Source: Porphyromonas sp. oral taxon 275 (lineage in GTDB: Bacteria; Bacteroidota; Bacteroidia; Bacteroidales; Porphyromonadaceae). From it: 64,000 nucleotides of DNA. Positions 1 through 8,850 of this stretch are shown piece by piece. Within the stretch, counting starts at the first letter, position 1, and every line of letters begins with the position of its first letter. The position numbers were made by a program, and so were the translations under genes. The notes under the pieces were generated by a model that made no database searches, was not told the DNA's origin, and saw nothing but the letters and a program-made list of their open reading frames with translations. Location of the stretch: the NCBI RefSeq assembly GCF_018127745.1, contig NZ_CP072333.1:1674001-1738000 (forward strand). The letters are read 5' to 3'.

Positions 1-24
1 ATGTGCCCGCCCGTACCGCCGCCA

Positions 25-1359
25 CTAATGATGGCTCGCTGTATCATACTCAGTGCTGGATAGAGAGGGGTGATAGGCCAGGGCCTGCTCGTCGGGAGCC
101 TCGGCACGCTCCAGTGCTTCGGCGGCCTCCGCCTCCGCCAGACGTCGTGCCTCGAGCTGGCGCTGCTCCTCGGCCCAGAGCTTGTAGGCACGCTCGGAGC
201 GGCTCATCCCGATCATGATGCCGAAGGCGATGCTGGTGGCGAAGATGGAGGAGCCCCCGAAGCTGAACATCGGCAGCGTCTGACCCGTATTGAAGAGCCC
301 TGCGCCGACGGCTAGATTGACCAGCGCCTGCAGGGGGTAGATGATGGCGAAGCCGCGCAGCACGTTCGCCCTATAGGCGCTGGACTGACGCCGCGCCTCG
401 CGTAGGATGAGCCACATCCATAGGACGTAGAGCCCCGGCAGGACGAGGAGGCCGAGCCAGCCGTATTCCTCGATGGCGATGGCGTAGATGTAGTCGGAGT
501 AGGCCAGGGCTAGGGCGCTGCGGAACTTACTTTGCCCTGGACCGACGGGCAAGAGGTTCTTGGACGAGGCGATAGCCATGCGTCCCATGTCCTCCTGACC
601 GCCCATATTGATCTCGCGCACCTCGCCCTTGGCGACGCTGTGCTCGTCCACCTTACGCTCGATACGGGCGCGCCAGGTCGAGGCACGGCCGGGCAGCCAC
701 GAGGGCGGCAGCGTCATCAGGGCGATCCCACCCAGTAGCGCCAGCCCCACGGTGACGCGGACGAACCAACGGAAGGAGCGCCAAGGCGCACGCAGCACGA
801 TGCTGTAGATGCCGATGAAGAGGACGAAGATGATCCCCGTAGAGAGGTTGCTGCTCGCCAGGATAGCGATCAGGATGCCCGAGAGGACGTAGTAGGCGGT
901 GAACTGCTTCCAGCGCTTGGGGTTGCGCTTCCAGCTATTGCCCGCCGCTACGGCGCCCCACAGGACGAGAGCGATACGCATGAGCTCGGAGGGCTGCACC
1001 GAGATGCCAGCGATGTAGATCCAGCGCTCGGCGCCGTTCTTGCCCGAGCCCGCCACGAGCAGCCAGGCGATGAGCAGCGGCATGGCGAGCATCATGAGAC
1101 GCGGCGCCCAGTTCCTCATGAAGCGCGAGGAGAACTGGCTGACGATGGCGCAGAGGACGAAGCCTCCGAAGAGGAAGAGGATATGCTTGAAGATAGGCAT
1201 ACCACTGCCTGCCTTGTACACCTCGCTGCTGATGGCGCTCGAGACGATGAGCGTCGAGAGGATCATGAAGGCGATGTAGAGCGCCCACAGAGCCCCGTTG
1301 CCATCCAGCAGGCGCTGCACCAGGCTGCGCCTATCGACTACCTCGTGCAGGCTATCCAT
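25..1359 (-). CDS. ftsW: Peptidoglycan glycosyltransferase FtsW (SEDS family)
   Basis: Integral-membrane SEDS protein that polymerises lipid II glycan strands at the division septum. The 444-residue product has about ten hydrophobic segments, a QPSEL motif at residues 122-126, the SDYIYAIAIEEYG stretch that carries the conserved SEDS aspartate (about residue 289), and the GQTLPMFSFGGSS signature at 359-371. The ATG overlaps the end of murD by 8 bases; an open frame extends upstream inside murD but its added residues look like antisense junk, so this start is preferred. Pairing with murD favours FtsW over RodA. A charged Ala/Glu-rich cytoplasmic tail follows the last membrane segment (about 395-425). 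The next cell-wall gene, presumably murG, would lie beyond the left edge. Confidence 0.93.
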   Translation of the reverse strand: MDSLHEVVDRRSLVQRLLDGNGALWALYIAFMILSTLIVSSAISSEVYKAGSGMPIFKHILFLFGGFVLCAIVSQFSSRFMRNWAPRLMMLAMPLLIAWLLVAGSGKNGAERWIYIAGISVQPSELMRIALVLWGAVAAGNSWKRNPKRWKQFTAYYVLSGILIAILASSNLSTGIIFVLFIGIYSIVLRAPWRSFRWFVRVTVGLALLGGIALMTLPPSWLPGRASTWRARIERKVDEHSVAKGEVREINMGGQEDMGRMAIASSKNLLPVGPGQSKFRSALALAYSDYIYAIAIEEYGWLGLLVLPGLYVLWMWLILREARRQSSAYRANVLRGFAIIYPLQALVNLAVGAGLFNTGQTLPMFSFGGSSIFATSIAFGIMIGMSRSERAYKLWAEEQRQLEARRLAEAEAAEALERAEAPDEQALAYHPSLSSTEYDTASHH

Positions 1360-2737
1360 GGGCCTCGGCGTCCTGGATGAGGCGCTGCACGACGCTGCGG
1401 AAGCTATCCCCGCGGTGGATGTAGCTCTTGAAGAGGTCGAAGCTAGCACAGGCAGGCGAGAGCAGCACCGTATCTCCAGGCTGCGCCATAGCACGGGCAT
1501 GGTCGATGGCCTCCTCCATGCTGAGGGCGGAGGCGATCTGGGGTACCTCGCCGTGGAAGGTCTGGTAGAGCTTCAGGACGTCGGTCGTGAGGAAGACGAG
1601 GCCACGCGCCCCAGCCTTCACCAGCTCGCTGATGTCCATGTAGTCGTTGCCCTTGTCCTGCCCCCCGAGGATGAGCACGTAGGGTGTGGTCATGGTGCGC
1701 AGGGCGTAGTAGGTGCTGCTGACGTTGGTCGCCTTGGAGTCATTGATGTAGCGCACGCCGTCCAGCACGCCGACCTTCTCGAGGCGGTGAGGGACGTTGA
1801 CGAAGTCCGTCAGTGCACCACGAAGCACCTCCTCACTGACGCCGAGCCGTAGGGCGGCGATGGAGGCAGCCATAGCGTTCTGCAGGTTGTGCGGCCCCTG
1901 GAGGGCGAGCTGATCCAGCGGGAAGGAGAAGTCGTGCCCCTCGAAGTGGATGCGCATCGTGCCCTCGTCGCTCTTGTCCGCTGCCGAGCCTACCTGCGGG
2001 TAGGTCAGGAAGGGCAAGCACTGCATGGGCATAGGCTGGTGCGTCATCACGTAGCGGGAGACGAACTCGTCCTCGCCCCAGTAGATGAAGGCGTCGTCGC
2101 TGGTCTGATTCTGCAGGATGCGCATCTTGGACAGGGCGTACTCCTCGAAGTTGTAGTGATAGCGGTCGAGGTGGTCGGGCGTGATGTTCATCAAGAGGGC
2201 GACGTGCACGCGGAACTCGTGCATATCGTCCAGCTGGAAGCTGCTGAGCTCGATGACGAAGTAGTCGGGCTGCTCGTCGGTCATGACCTGACGGGCGAGG
2301 CTGAAGCCCACATTACCCGCCAGTCCCACGGAGAGCCCTGCCTCGGAGAGGATGTGGTGCAGCCACATCGTGGTGGTCGTCTTGCCATTGCTCCCCGTGA
2401 TGCCGATGACCTTCGTCCCAGGGCGCAGGTAGCGACCCGCCAGCTCAATCTCCGAGATCACGGGGATGCCTGCAGCGCGTATAGCCTGCATGATCGGTGC
2501 CTTCTCGGGGATCCCGGGGCTCTTGACGATCTCGTGAGCGCGTAGGATCAGCTCAGTGCTGTGCACGCCCTCCTCGTAGGGGATGGCAGCGGCCTCGAGC
2601 TCCGCCTTATACTTATCTGCTATCGTGCCATAGTCCGACACGAAGACCGTGAGGCCACGGCTCTTGTAGAGGAGCGCTGCCCCTACACCACTCTCGCCTG
2701 CTCCGAGGACTACGGCCTCGTACTTGACTTCCATCAT
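1352..2737 (-). CDS. murD: UDP-N-acetylmuramoyl-L-alanine--D-glutamate ligase
   Basis: Cytoplasmic Mur ligase that adds D-glutamate to UDP-MurNAc-L-Ala with ATP. The 461-residue product starts with a Rossmann-like domain (VVLGAGESGVG near residue 10), has the ATP-binding GSNGKTTT at 115-122, the NITPDHLDRY Mur ligase motif, and the NDSKATN motif of the MurD C-terminal region. Length is normal for the family. Two adjacent ATGs start the frame. The stop overlaps the ftsW start, so the two are translationally coupled. Unusually for a dcw cluster, mraY is not upstream: a 400-bp gap and a glucan phosphorylase are there instead. Confidence 0.95.
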   Translation of the reverse strand: MMEVKYEAVVLGAGESGVGAALLYKSRGLTVFVSDYGTIADKYKAELEAAAIPYEEGVHSTELILRAHEIVKSPGIPEKAPIMQAIRAAGIPVISEIELAGRYLRPGTKVIGITGSNGKTTTTMWLHHILSEAGLSVGLAGNVGFSLARQVMTDEQPDYFVIELSSFQLDDMHEFRVHVALLMNITPDHLDRYHYNFEEYALSKMRILQNQTSDDAFIYWGEDEFVSRYVMTHQPMPMQCLPFLTYPQVGSAADKSDEGTMRIHFEGHDFSFPLDQLALQGPHNLQNAMAASIAALRLGVSEEVLRGALTDFVNVPHRLEKVGVLDGVRYINDSKATNVSSTYYALRTMTTPYVLILGGQDKGNDYMDISELVKAGARGLVFLTTDVLKLYQTFHGEVPQIASALSMEEAIDHARAMAQPGDTVLLSPACASFDLFKSYIHRGDSFRSVVQRLIQDAEAHG

Positions 2738-3140
2738 GATTGTCCTGAGATATCTAGCTTGTGTCCGCTCGGCTAGGGCCCTACGTGAGGGGCTAGCTGG
2801 GTGCGGGCTACTTGTCCTACAATTTTAATCATTTCCCCCCACATAGCCAAGGCACTAGCCACGCTCGGGCGACACGGTACCGCCCGCAGCTGCCAGCATC
2901 TCGCATGAGGCTAGGGGCGAAGGCAGGCCCTCTGGCAGAGCGCCCCCGCCTAAGCTCAGGGGAAGCGAAGGCCTCAAGCCTCACCAAGCTCGCTGCGAGC
3001 ACCCCTATATATAAGGAGTACCAAGCCCGCCGCCTCCCAAAGGCCAGCGGGGCGACAGCCCTACCCCGAGGCACGCTGTCGCCCCGCTAGGAGCTATACT
3101 ATAGTAGATCGCGGGCGCGCCCGCGAGTCTCTTGGGAGGG
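2738..3140. other. Intergenic gap between glgP and murD
   Basis: No gene seen. A TAAAATTG sequence on the minus strand at 2820-2827 is one base from the -7 consensus and could serve murD. Nearer glgP are a 13-bp hairpin and a perfect 18-bp GC palindrome at 3109-3126 (TCGCGGGCGCGCCCGCGA). The middle of the gap is GC-rich and featureless to me. It lacks the 22-bp arrays found in other gaps of this size. Confidence 0.6.
3046..3088 (-). terminator. Hairpin downstream of glgP
   Basis: Perfect 13-bp inverted repeat (AGCGGGGCGACAG and its complement) with a 17-base loop, about 50 bases past the glgP stop. On the minus strand it is followed only by a weak GGCCTTTGG, so it is a terminator candidate rather than a certain one. 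Confidence 0.5.
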
Positions 3141-5717
3141 CTAGCCGAGGGCTACCCAGCGTACGAGTGCGAAGTCCATCTGGTGGGGCAACTCGGGGTG
3201 CGTGGGCAGGATGCGCAGGGCACGCTTGAAGTGCCCGGGCTTGCTCTGGACAAAGTTCAGCTCGTAGGTGCAGCGGCTGCCCGTGCTGTCGATCAGGCGC
3301 AGCGGCGTCTTCTCGACCAGCTTGAGCTGCCCCTTATCGTCCTCGGCGGCATCGACGAGCTCGACCAGCAGGTCGCAGCTGAGGGCGCCCTTGTCGAGGA
3401 CGAGCTGGATCGTCTCGGTGCTGCCCGTGTGGCGCTGACCCGAGCTACCGATGCTGTGGCCATCGTTGCTGACGCTGACGATCTGCAGGCTATCCCAGTG
3501 CGCCAGGACGCCGTGCTTCCAGCCGACCAGCTCGTGGGCGATGGCGTTGTTATCCGCATGCAGGCGTGCCGAGCGAGCGGCCAGCTTGCAGTAGAAGCGC
3601 TCGAAGTAGTCGTCCATCATACGGCGCATCGTGTAGTGCGGCGCGATGTAGTTCATCGAGTTCTTCATCGTCTGGACCCAGCCCTCAGAGAAGGCCTTGC
3701 CCTCGCGGTTGAAGTAGAGGGGTACGATCTCCTTCTCCAGCAAGTCGTAGATGGTCGTAGCGTCGAGCTTGTCCTGCAGGCTCTGGTCGGTGAAGGTACG
3801 CTTGTCCGTCAGGGCCCAGCCAGCCCCCTCACGATAGCCTTCATACCACCAGCCGTCGAGGACGGAGAGGTTGAGCACGCCGTTCATCTCGGCCTTCTCC
3901 CCCGAGGTCCCCGAGGCCTCCAGCGGACGTGTAGGCGTATTCAGCCAGATGTCGACGCCCGCGATGAGCTTGCTCGCCAGACGCATATCGTAGTTCTCCA
4001 GGAAGATGATCTTGCCGACGAACTCAGGGCGGCGGCTGATCTCCAGGATATACTTGATGAGCCCCTGCCCCCCGCCGTCGGCAGGGTGCGCCTTACCCGT
4101 GAAGAGGAACTGCACGGGGTACTTAGGATTGTTGACGATACGCTCCAGACGCTCCAGGTCGGTGAAGAGCAGGTGCGCACGCTTGTAGGTAGCGAAGCGG
4201 CGACCGAAGCCGATGAGCAGCGCGTTGGGGTTGATGCCCTCCAGTACGCTCATCGTCGTCTCGGGCGCAGCACTGCCGCGCAGCCACTTCTCCCCGTAGA
4301 AGGTACGGATATGCTCGATGAGGCGGTGCTTGATCGTCAGGTGCGTATCCCACAGCTCCTCGCTGGGGACGGACTGCACGCGCGACCAGGTCTCCTCGCT
4401 CGTCTGCTGCTTGATGAAGTCCTCACCGAGGTGCTTGCGGTAGAAGGCCTGCCACTCGGGCGCAGCCCAGGTGGGGAGGTGTACGCCGTTGGTGACGTAG
4501 CCCACGTGCAGCTCCTCGGGGAAGAAGCCTCGCCATACGGGGGCGAACATCTGCTGCGACACACGGCCGTGGAGCAGGCTCACCCCGTTGGCCTCCTGGC
4601 AGGTGTTGAGGGCGAAGACGCTCATGGAGAACTTCTCATCGCTCCCGGGATGCTCACGACCGAGGTCGACGAACTCGCCCCAGGAGATCCCGAGGCGCTG
4701 AGGCAGATGGCCGAGGTACTTACCGAGGAGGTCCTCTGCGAAGTAGTCGTGCCCTGCAGGTACAGGCGTATGCACGGTGTAGAGCGAGGAGGCGCGCACC
4801 AGCTCGAGGGCCTCGTCGAAGCTACGACCCTCGCCCTCGACGTAGTCCAGCAGACGCTGGGCGTTCATGAAGGCCGCGTGGCCCTCGTTCATGTGGTAGA
4901 CGTCCTTCTTGATGCCGAGCTTGGTGAGCAGCTGCACGCCCCCCATCCCGAGGAGGTACTCCTGCTTCATACGGTTCTCCCAGTCCCCACCATAGAGCTG
5001 GTGGGTGATGGAGCGATCCCATTCGCTATTCTGGGCGATGTCGGTATCGAGGAGGTAGAGGGAGATACGGCCGACCTTGACCTTCCACACATAGCAGTAG
5101 ACGGTGTGGCTGGAGTAGGGTACCTCGAGGACGAAGGGCGTCTGCCCGTCCTGCTGGAAGACCTGCTCGAGGGGGAGCTGGGCGAAGTCCTGCGCCTCGT
5201 AGCTGGCCTGCTGCTGGCCCTCGGGGCTCAGCGTCTGGGTGAAGTAGCCATAGCGGTAGAGGAAGCCCACAGCCGTCATACGGACGTTGCTATCGCTGGC
5301 CTCCTTGAGGTAGTCCCCAGCCAGGACGCCGAGACCACCCGAGTAGATCTTGAGGACATTGGTCAGCCCGTACTCCATGCTGAAGTAGGCGACGCTGGGG
5401 CGCTCGGTGTCGGCGGGTTCGTCGATATAGGCCTTATAATCGGCATAGACAGCCTCGAGCTCGGCCATCAGGGCGGCATCGGTGGTGATGCGCTGGATAT
5501 CCTCGCTGGAGAGCTGGCGGAGCAGCATGACGGGGTTCCCCTCCGTGGACTCCCACAGCTCGGGCGAAAGAGTCTTGTAGAGGTGGTGGGCACGTGGGTT
5601 CCATACCCACCAGAGGTTGTGTGCTAGTTCTTCTAGTCGTGCCAGCTCAGCGGGGAGCTGGGCATAAGCGTAGATACTGGTCCATACAGGATCATTCGCG
5701 CGCTTGCTTGCGATCAT
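3141..5717 (-). CDS. glgP: Alpha-glucan (glycogen/maltodextrin) phosphorylase
   Basis: GT35 enzyme that releases glucose-1-phosphate from alpha-1,4-glucans with pyridoxal phosphate. The product is 858 residues from the chosen ATG (MIASKRAND). The N-terminal part has the LAHNLWWVWNPRA motif of the DUF3417/short phosphorylase family. The PLP lysine lies in EASGTSGEKAEMNG (near residue 607), followed by LNLSVLDGWW; the usual Met or Asn before the lysine is Glu here. A C-terminal extension of about 150 residues follows. An in-frame ATG 24 codons upstream lies inside the predicted promoter, so the internal start is preferred. Monocistronic, with its own -7 box. Confidence 0.92.
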   Translation of the reverse strand: MIASKRANDPVWTSIYAYAQLPAELARLEELAHNLWWVWNPRAHHLYKTLSPELWESTEGNPVMLLRQLSSEDIQRITTDAALMAELEAVYADYKAYIDEPADTERPSVAYFSMEYGLTNVLKIYSGGLGVLAGDYLKEASDSNVRMTAVGFLYRYGYFTQTLSPEGQQQASYEAQDFAQLPLEQVFQQDGQTPFVLEVPYSSHTVYCYVWKVKVGRISLYLLDTDIAQNSEWDRSITHQLYGGDWENRMKQEYLLGMGGVQLLTKLGIKKDVYHMNEGHAAFMNAQRLLDYVEGEGRSFDEALELVRASSLYTVHTPVPAGHDYFAEDLLGKYLGHLPQRLGISWGEFVDLGREHPGSDEKFSMSVFALNTCQEANGVSLLHGRVSQQMFAPVWRGFFPEELHVGYVTNGVHLPTWAAPEWQAFYRKHLGEDFIKQQTSEETWSRVQSVPSEELWDTHLTIKHRLIEHIRTFYGEKWLRGSAAPETTMSVLEGINPNALLIGFGRRFATYKRAHLLFTDLERLERIVNNPKYPVQFLFTGKAHPADGGGQGLIKYILEISRRPEFVGKIIFLENYDMRLASKLIAGVDIWLNTPTRPLEASGTSGEKAEMNGVLNLSVLDGWWYEGYREGAGWALTDKRTFTDQSLQDKLDATTIYDLLEKEIVPLYFNREGKAFSEGWVQTMKNSMNYIAPHYTMRRMMDDYFERFYCKLAARSARLHADNNAIAHELVGWKHGVLAHWDSLQIVSVSNDGHSIGSSGQRHTGSTETIQLVLDKGALSCDLLVELVDAAEDDKGQLKLVEKTPLRLIDSTGSRCTYELNFVQSKPGHFKRALRILPTHPELPHQMDFALVRWVALG

Positions 5718-5778
5718 AGTGCAATGATGATTCAGTCCAATCGTATTAAAGTGGGCGTACCCCTCTATTTTTGTCGCA

Positions 5779-5786
5779 CAAAGATA
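5779..5786 (-). promoter_or_regulatory. -7 promoter box for glgP
   Basis: TATCTTTG on the minus strand, a full match to the Bacteroidetes TAnnTTTG element, about 62 bases upstream of the glgP ATG. No clear TTG at the expected -33 distance. Confidence 0.7.
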
Positions 5787-6031
5787 CATAAATCTCTCTG
5801 CCCCTGCCTCCCGAGCGGCTCAAAGCGCCCCGCCCTCGGGGCACTCCGCTCGCCCCCACCCCAGGCAAAACATTTCCCACAGCCAAATAATCGCTCCCCC
5901 AGCCCCCAGCGCGCCCTCCCCTCCCCCTTAAGGCAGCTCCCATCCAAAGCCCAAGCTAAGCCGCATCCGCACACAAGTCCGCCCGTCCCCCTGCTCCGCT
6001 GCGGCGTGCACTGCACCCCGCCTCCTAGCCT

Positions 6032-6120
6032 CGCTGACCCCTATCCCTCAGCACGCTGAGGGATACCCCTCACGCCCGCCACGGATGTCCCTCACGGCGC
6101 TGACTGATATCCCTCAGCAC
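6032..6120. repeat. 22-bp palindrome array, four units (locus 1)
   Basis: Four units with TATCCCTCA or its variants beginning at 6042, 6064, 6086 and 6108, exactly 22 bases apart. The complete unit is CTGAnnGATATCCCTCA, whose core GAGGGATATCCCTC is a perfect palindrome. The third unit has a changed core (GGATGTCC). It lies between the divergent glgP and lipoprotein promoters. Confidence 0.9.
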
Positions 6121-6238
6121 CCCCTCCCCTTATCCCCAGCCGCGACGCGAAGCTCTTCGGCCCTATGCTTAGCCCTGGGGAGGAATAGCTGCCCAAGGAC
6201 GGGACGAGACACCTCTCGGTAGGCTGGGCGGGGCCCTA

Positions 6239-6269
6239 TTGCTTGTCCTAGAAAGATTTTATACTTTTG
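6239..6269 (+). promoter_or_regulatory. Promoter of the lipoprotein gene
   Basis: TTG at 6239-6241, a 20-base spacer, then TACTTTTG at 6262-6269: both elements of the Bacteroidetes sigma-ABfr promoter. The start codon is 40 bases further on. Confidence 0.75.
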
Positions 6270-6308
6270 TTACAGTTCACCATACCTAACTTAACAACTC
6301 AAGCACAT

Positions 6309-7220
6309 ATGAAGAGACTAGCAAGCATACTACTCATAGCAGCGGCCCTCGGCTCCTGCTCCAAGGGGAATACGGACAGCCCTACGCCACCAGCGCCACC
6401 AGCACCCTCCACGTCCCAGATCTCCCTCGTACCCGCACAGCCGATAGACTACATCAGCAAGATCGAGGAATATGTAGTACATGGATATTCCAATCGTGGG
6501 AGGGCTCTTGTCAAGACATACACCTTCGAATATGACGGCCAAAAGCGTTTGATTTCCTTTTCTCTGAGCTCTGATCCTAAAGTGAAACATCCGTGGACGA
6601 TCACGTACGATGACCGCACGATCACCATACGTGATAAGGATGGAATGCCCTCACAGATCTTGACACTCGACCCTCAGGGGAGAGTATCAAAGCACGAAGA
6701 CATCTATTACAAAAAGAACAAGGAGGGGGGCTTAGTCCAGGGGGAGTCAGCGGTCGAGAAGGATTACACCTATGACAGCAAGGGATACTACCTATCCCAT
6801 ACCTCGCCACGATACGACTCCAGCGCAGAATGGCAGGACGGCAACTTGGTAAAGCGCACCTATACCAATTCAACTGAGACACCTAGTCGTATACCCCAGG
6901 TATTGACTCATGAGTATAGCTCCATACCTAATCGTTCCTTTCCCGACCTCAACTTTATCATAAAACGCTTCGTGGGCTGGTCTGGGGAGCCGCAGCCGTA
7001 CCTTTGGTCTCACATTCAAGGGCTACGCTCTGCCAAGCTCATCTCCTCCCAAGCACTACCCCTCTACGAGAATGATGGAACTCCCCGAGGGCCGATGGAG
7101 AGTCGATGGGCCTACAAATTAGATGCTAAGGGGAGACCCATCGACCTCGAGATGAGCTTATTCTTTCACAACTTCTGGGATAGAGGTATGGCCTATGTCA
7201 TCACCTATCTAGACAAGTAG
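6309..7220 (+). CDS. Putative lipoprotein with RHS-like YD motifs
   Basis: A 303-residue secreted lipoprotein of unknown function. From the chosen ATG it begins MKRLASILLIAAALGSC, a signal peptide with a lipobox whose cysteine would be lipidated, then a Pro/Thr/Ser-rich linker (PTPPAPPAPSTS). The rest contains short repeats of the form YxFEYDGQKRLISF and YTYDSKGYY that resemble the YD/RHS-like repeats of Bacteroidetes DUF4595-type lipoproteins; the family assignment is my inference. An ATG 14 codons upstream would bury the signal peptide and overlaps the promoter, so it is rejected. The gene is visibly more AT-rich than its neighbours, which may mean transfer or weak codon selection. Single gene. 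Confidence 0.75.
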   Translation: MKRLASILLIAAALGSCSKGNTDSPTPPAPPAPSTSQISLVPAQPIDYISKIEEYVVHGYSNRGRALVKTYTFEYDGQKRLISFSLSSDPKVKHPWTITYDDRTITIRDKDGMPSQILTLDPQGRVSKHEDIYYKKNKEGGLVQGESAVEKDYTYDSKGYYLSHTSPRYDSSAEWQDGNLVKRTYTNSTETPSRIPQVLTHEYSSIPNRSFPDLNFIIKRFVGWSGEPQPYLWSHIQGLRSAKLISSQALPLYENDGTPRGPMESRWAYKLDAKGRPIDLEMSLFFHNFWDRGMAYVITYLDK

Positions 7221-7420
7221 TCTTCGCTACATCCGCATACCTCATCCTCAGAGGGAGGCGCCTCTTTAGGTGCCTCCCTCTGATGCTTCTAAGGAGAGCG
7301 CACCCCGCTCCTAGCTCGATCTTGCGAAACAGGCAAATCCCCCTTAATGCCGCTTGCTCCCCGAGCCACAGCACCTCCCCCTCCGCTTCGGCGTGCGCTG
7401 CGCCCCGCCCCCTATCCTCC

Positions 7421-7507
7421 CTGACCCCTATCCCTCAGCGCGCTGAGGGATACCCCTCACGCCCGCGACTGCCGTCCCTCACGGCGCTGACTGATACCCC
7501 TCAGCCC
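7421..7507. repeat. 22-bp palindrome array, four units (locus 2)
   Basis: Unit cores begin at 7429, 7451, 7473 and 7495, exactly 22 bases apart. Unit three has GCCGTCC in place of GATATCC. Lies 200 bases after the lipoprotein gene, and the 66-bp repeats begin immediately after it. Confidence 0.9.
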
Positions 7508-7644
7508 AGCCCAGCCCTTAAGGTTGTAGACCGTCAGCTTACCCCCTACCCGCTCGCACCCCGTGCAAAAGGAGCTCAGCCCTCAGAGTTATAGACCGTC
7601 AGCTTACCCCCCTACCCCGCTCGCAGCTCGTGCAAAAGGAGTCC
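7508..7644. repeat. 66-bp tandem repeat, about two copies
   Basis: Two copies of a unit containing TAGACCGTCAGCTTACC and GTGCAAAAGGAG (GCAAA at 7564 and 7632). The same unit recurs five times at 8110-8396. Directly abuts an inverted-repeat element. Confidence 0.8.
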
Positions 7645-7916
7645 AGCCCCTATAGGGGCGATCCATCCAAAGCCCAGGGTGCGTAGCCCTGCAAGGGCGA
7701 CCAAACCCTGGGTAGCCTAGATAAAGAAAAAACAAAGCCCTGCAGGGGCGATCCTTAAAGCGTCCACAGGGCAGTAGTACGATACGCTCTCCCACTTGTC
7801 CGCTCTAGGGGTCGCCCCTGTAGGGCTACCTTGGAATGGGTATGACTAACCCAGGGTTTGGTCGCCCTTGCAGGGCTACGCACCCTGGGCTCTGAAAGGG
7901 TCGCCCCGCTAGGGCT
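7645..7916. repeat. 272-bp inverted-repeat element, copy 1
   Basis: A long imperfect palindrome. The outer arm starts AGCCCCTATAGGGGCGAT and ends GTCGCCCCGCTAGGGCT. A 43-base inner arm (from AGCCCAGGGTGCGTAGCC to GACCAAACCCTGGGT) is repeated almost perfectly in inverted form on the right. A third pair (AGCCCTGCAGGGGCGAT / GGGTCGCCCCTGTAGGGCT) flanks a unique centre of about 80 bases. No transposase. Four further copies are in the window. Confidence 0.9.
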
Positions 7917-8109
7917 TCGGAGGCGCTCGTCCAAAGCTAATGGCAAGGCACACGAAGCAACACGCTTGACCCGCCCCACTCGGAGGAACAGCAGTGGGCG
8001 GCCAAAGGCGCACCAGACTAGGCAACATAGGAGGGACGAGGTGCAGGGAGAGCTGCTCGCCATCGCACCATTAGCCTAGAGCAAAGCATAATGAGCTTGT
8101 CAGCCCCGT

Positions 8110-8396
8110 ACTCAGCTTGTGCAGGAGGAGCTCAGCCCTCAGAGTCTAGACCATCAGCTCGCCCCCTACCCCGCTCGCAGCTCGTGCAAAAGGAGCTCAA
8201 CCCTCAGATTTCTAGACCGTCAGCTTACCCTCTACCTCACTCGCAGCTCGTGCAAAAGGAGCTCAGCCCTCAGAGTTCTAGACCGTCAGCTCGCCCCCTA
8301 CCCCGCTCGCAGCTCGAGCAAAAGGAGCTCAACCCTCAGAGTTCTAGACCGTCAGCTTACCCCCTACCCCGCTCGCAGCTCGTGCAAAAGGAGCTC
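8110..8396. repeat. 66-bp tandem repeat, five copies
   Basis: Five consecutive units; the GCA of the shared GTGCAAAAGGAG motif recurs at 8121, 8186, 8252, 8318 and 8384, a period of 65-66. Copies differ by a few bases, for example AGCTTACCC versus AGCTCGCCC, in an alternating pattern. Runs straight into the second 272-bp element. Confidence 0.9.
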
Positions 8397-8670
8397 AGCC
8401 CCTATAGGGGCGATCCCTCCAAAGCCCAGGGTGCGTAGCCCTGCAAGGGCGACCAAACCCTGGGTAACTTGGGTCAAACAAAGACAGAGCCCTGCAGGGG
8501 CGATCCTTAAAGCATCCGTAAAGCCGTAGTACGATGCGCTCCCCCGCTTATTCGCTCTATGGGTCGCCCCTGTAGGGCGCTTTCTTGGGGTGGATATGAC
8601 TGACCCAGGGTTTGGTCGCCCTTGCAGGGCTACGCACCCTGGGCTCTGAGAGGGTCGCCCCGCTAGGGCT
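8397..8670. repeat. 272-bp inverted-repeat element, copy 2
   Basis: Same arms as copy 1 with a different centre. Its 43-base inner arms match copy 1 nearly base for base. It again sits just after a 66-bp repeat tract, so the two repeat families appear to have been duplicated together. Confidence 0.9.
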
Positions 8671-8776
8671 TCTGAGACTATTCGTCCTAAGCTAATAGCT
8701 AGGGCTACGACGCGGGGACGTTCGTCTTCGCAGCCTCATACGCGGGGGCGCGCTCTATTAAATACTGTAAAAGACT

Positions 8777-8784
8777 TATCTTTG
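8777..8784 (+). promoter_or_regulatory. -7 promoter box for the DUF3078 gene
   Basis: TATCTTTG, full TAnnTTTG match, 67 bases upstream of the ATG. The -33 region has only TTA. Confidence 0.7.
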
Positions 8785-8850
8785 CGGCCGATCGCCACTG
8801 CTAGGCTGGCGGATAATCACACAGACAGTAATCACAAAAACGACAACAAG

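Larger units (their letters stand above)
5718..6308. other. Divergent intergenic region glgP / lipoprotein
   Basis: Holds the glgP -7 box, then a GC-rich C-biased stretch with no feature I recognise (about 5800-6030), a four-unit 22-bp palindrome array, and the lipoprotein promoter. No gene supported. Confidence 0.7.
7221..8850. other. 1.6-kb repeat-filled intergenic region
   Basis: No credible gene. It contains, in order, a 22-bp four-unit array, a short run of 66-bp repeats, a 272-bp inverted element, about 190 bases of unassigned sequence, a five-copy 66-bp tandem, a second 272-bp element, and the promoter of the DUF3078 gene. Open frames here are by-products of repeat periods divisible by three. 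Confidence 0.85.

Noticed and set aside
3132..5627. Long open frame (831 codons) on the plus strand
   Set aside because: It is antisense to glgP throughout, has a Val/Leu/Gly/Glu-rich composition from GC-rich codons read backwards, and no start context or family motif.
6032..6120. CRISPR array
   Set aside because: Repeats of 22 bp are directly adjacent, with no unique spacers, only four copies per locus, and no cas genes anywhere in the window.
8119..8529. Repetitive 136-codon frame (KRSS...LDRQLAPYPARSS repeats)
   Set aside because: The period of 66 bases is divisible by three, so a tandem DNA repeat stays open by itself; a second overlapping frame is open too. No promoter or start signal.
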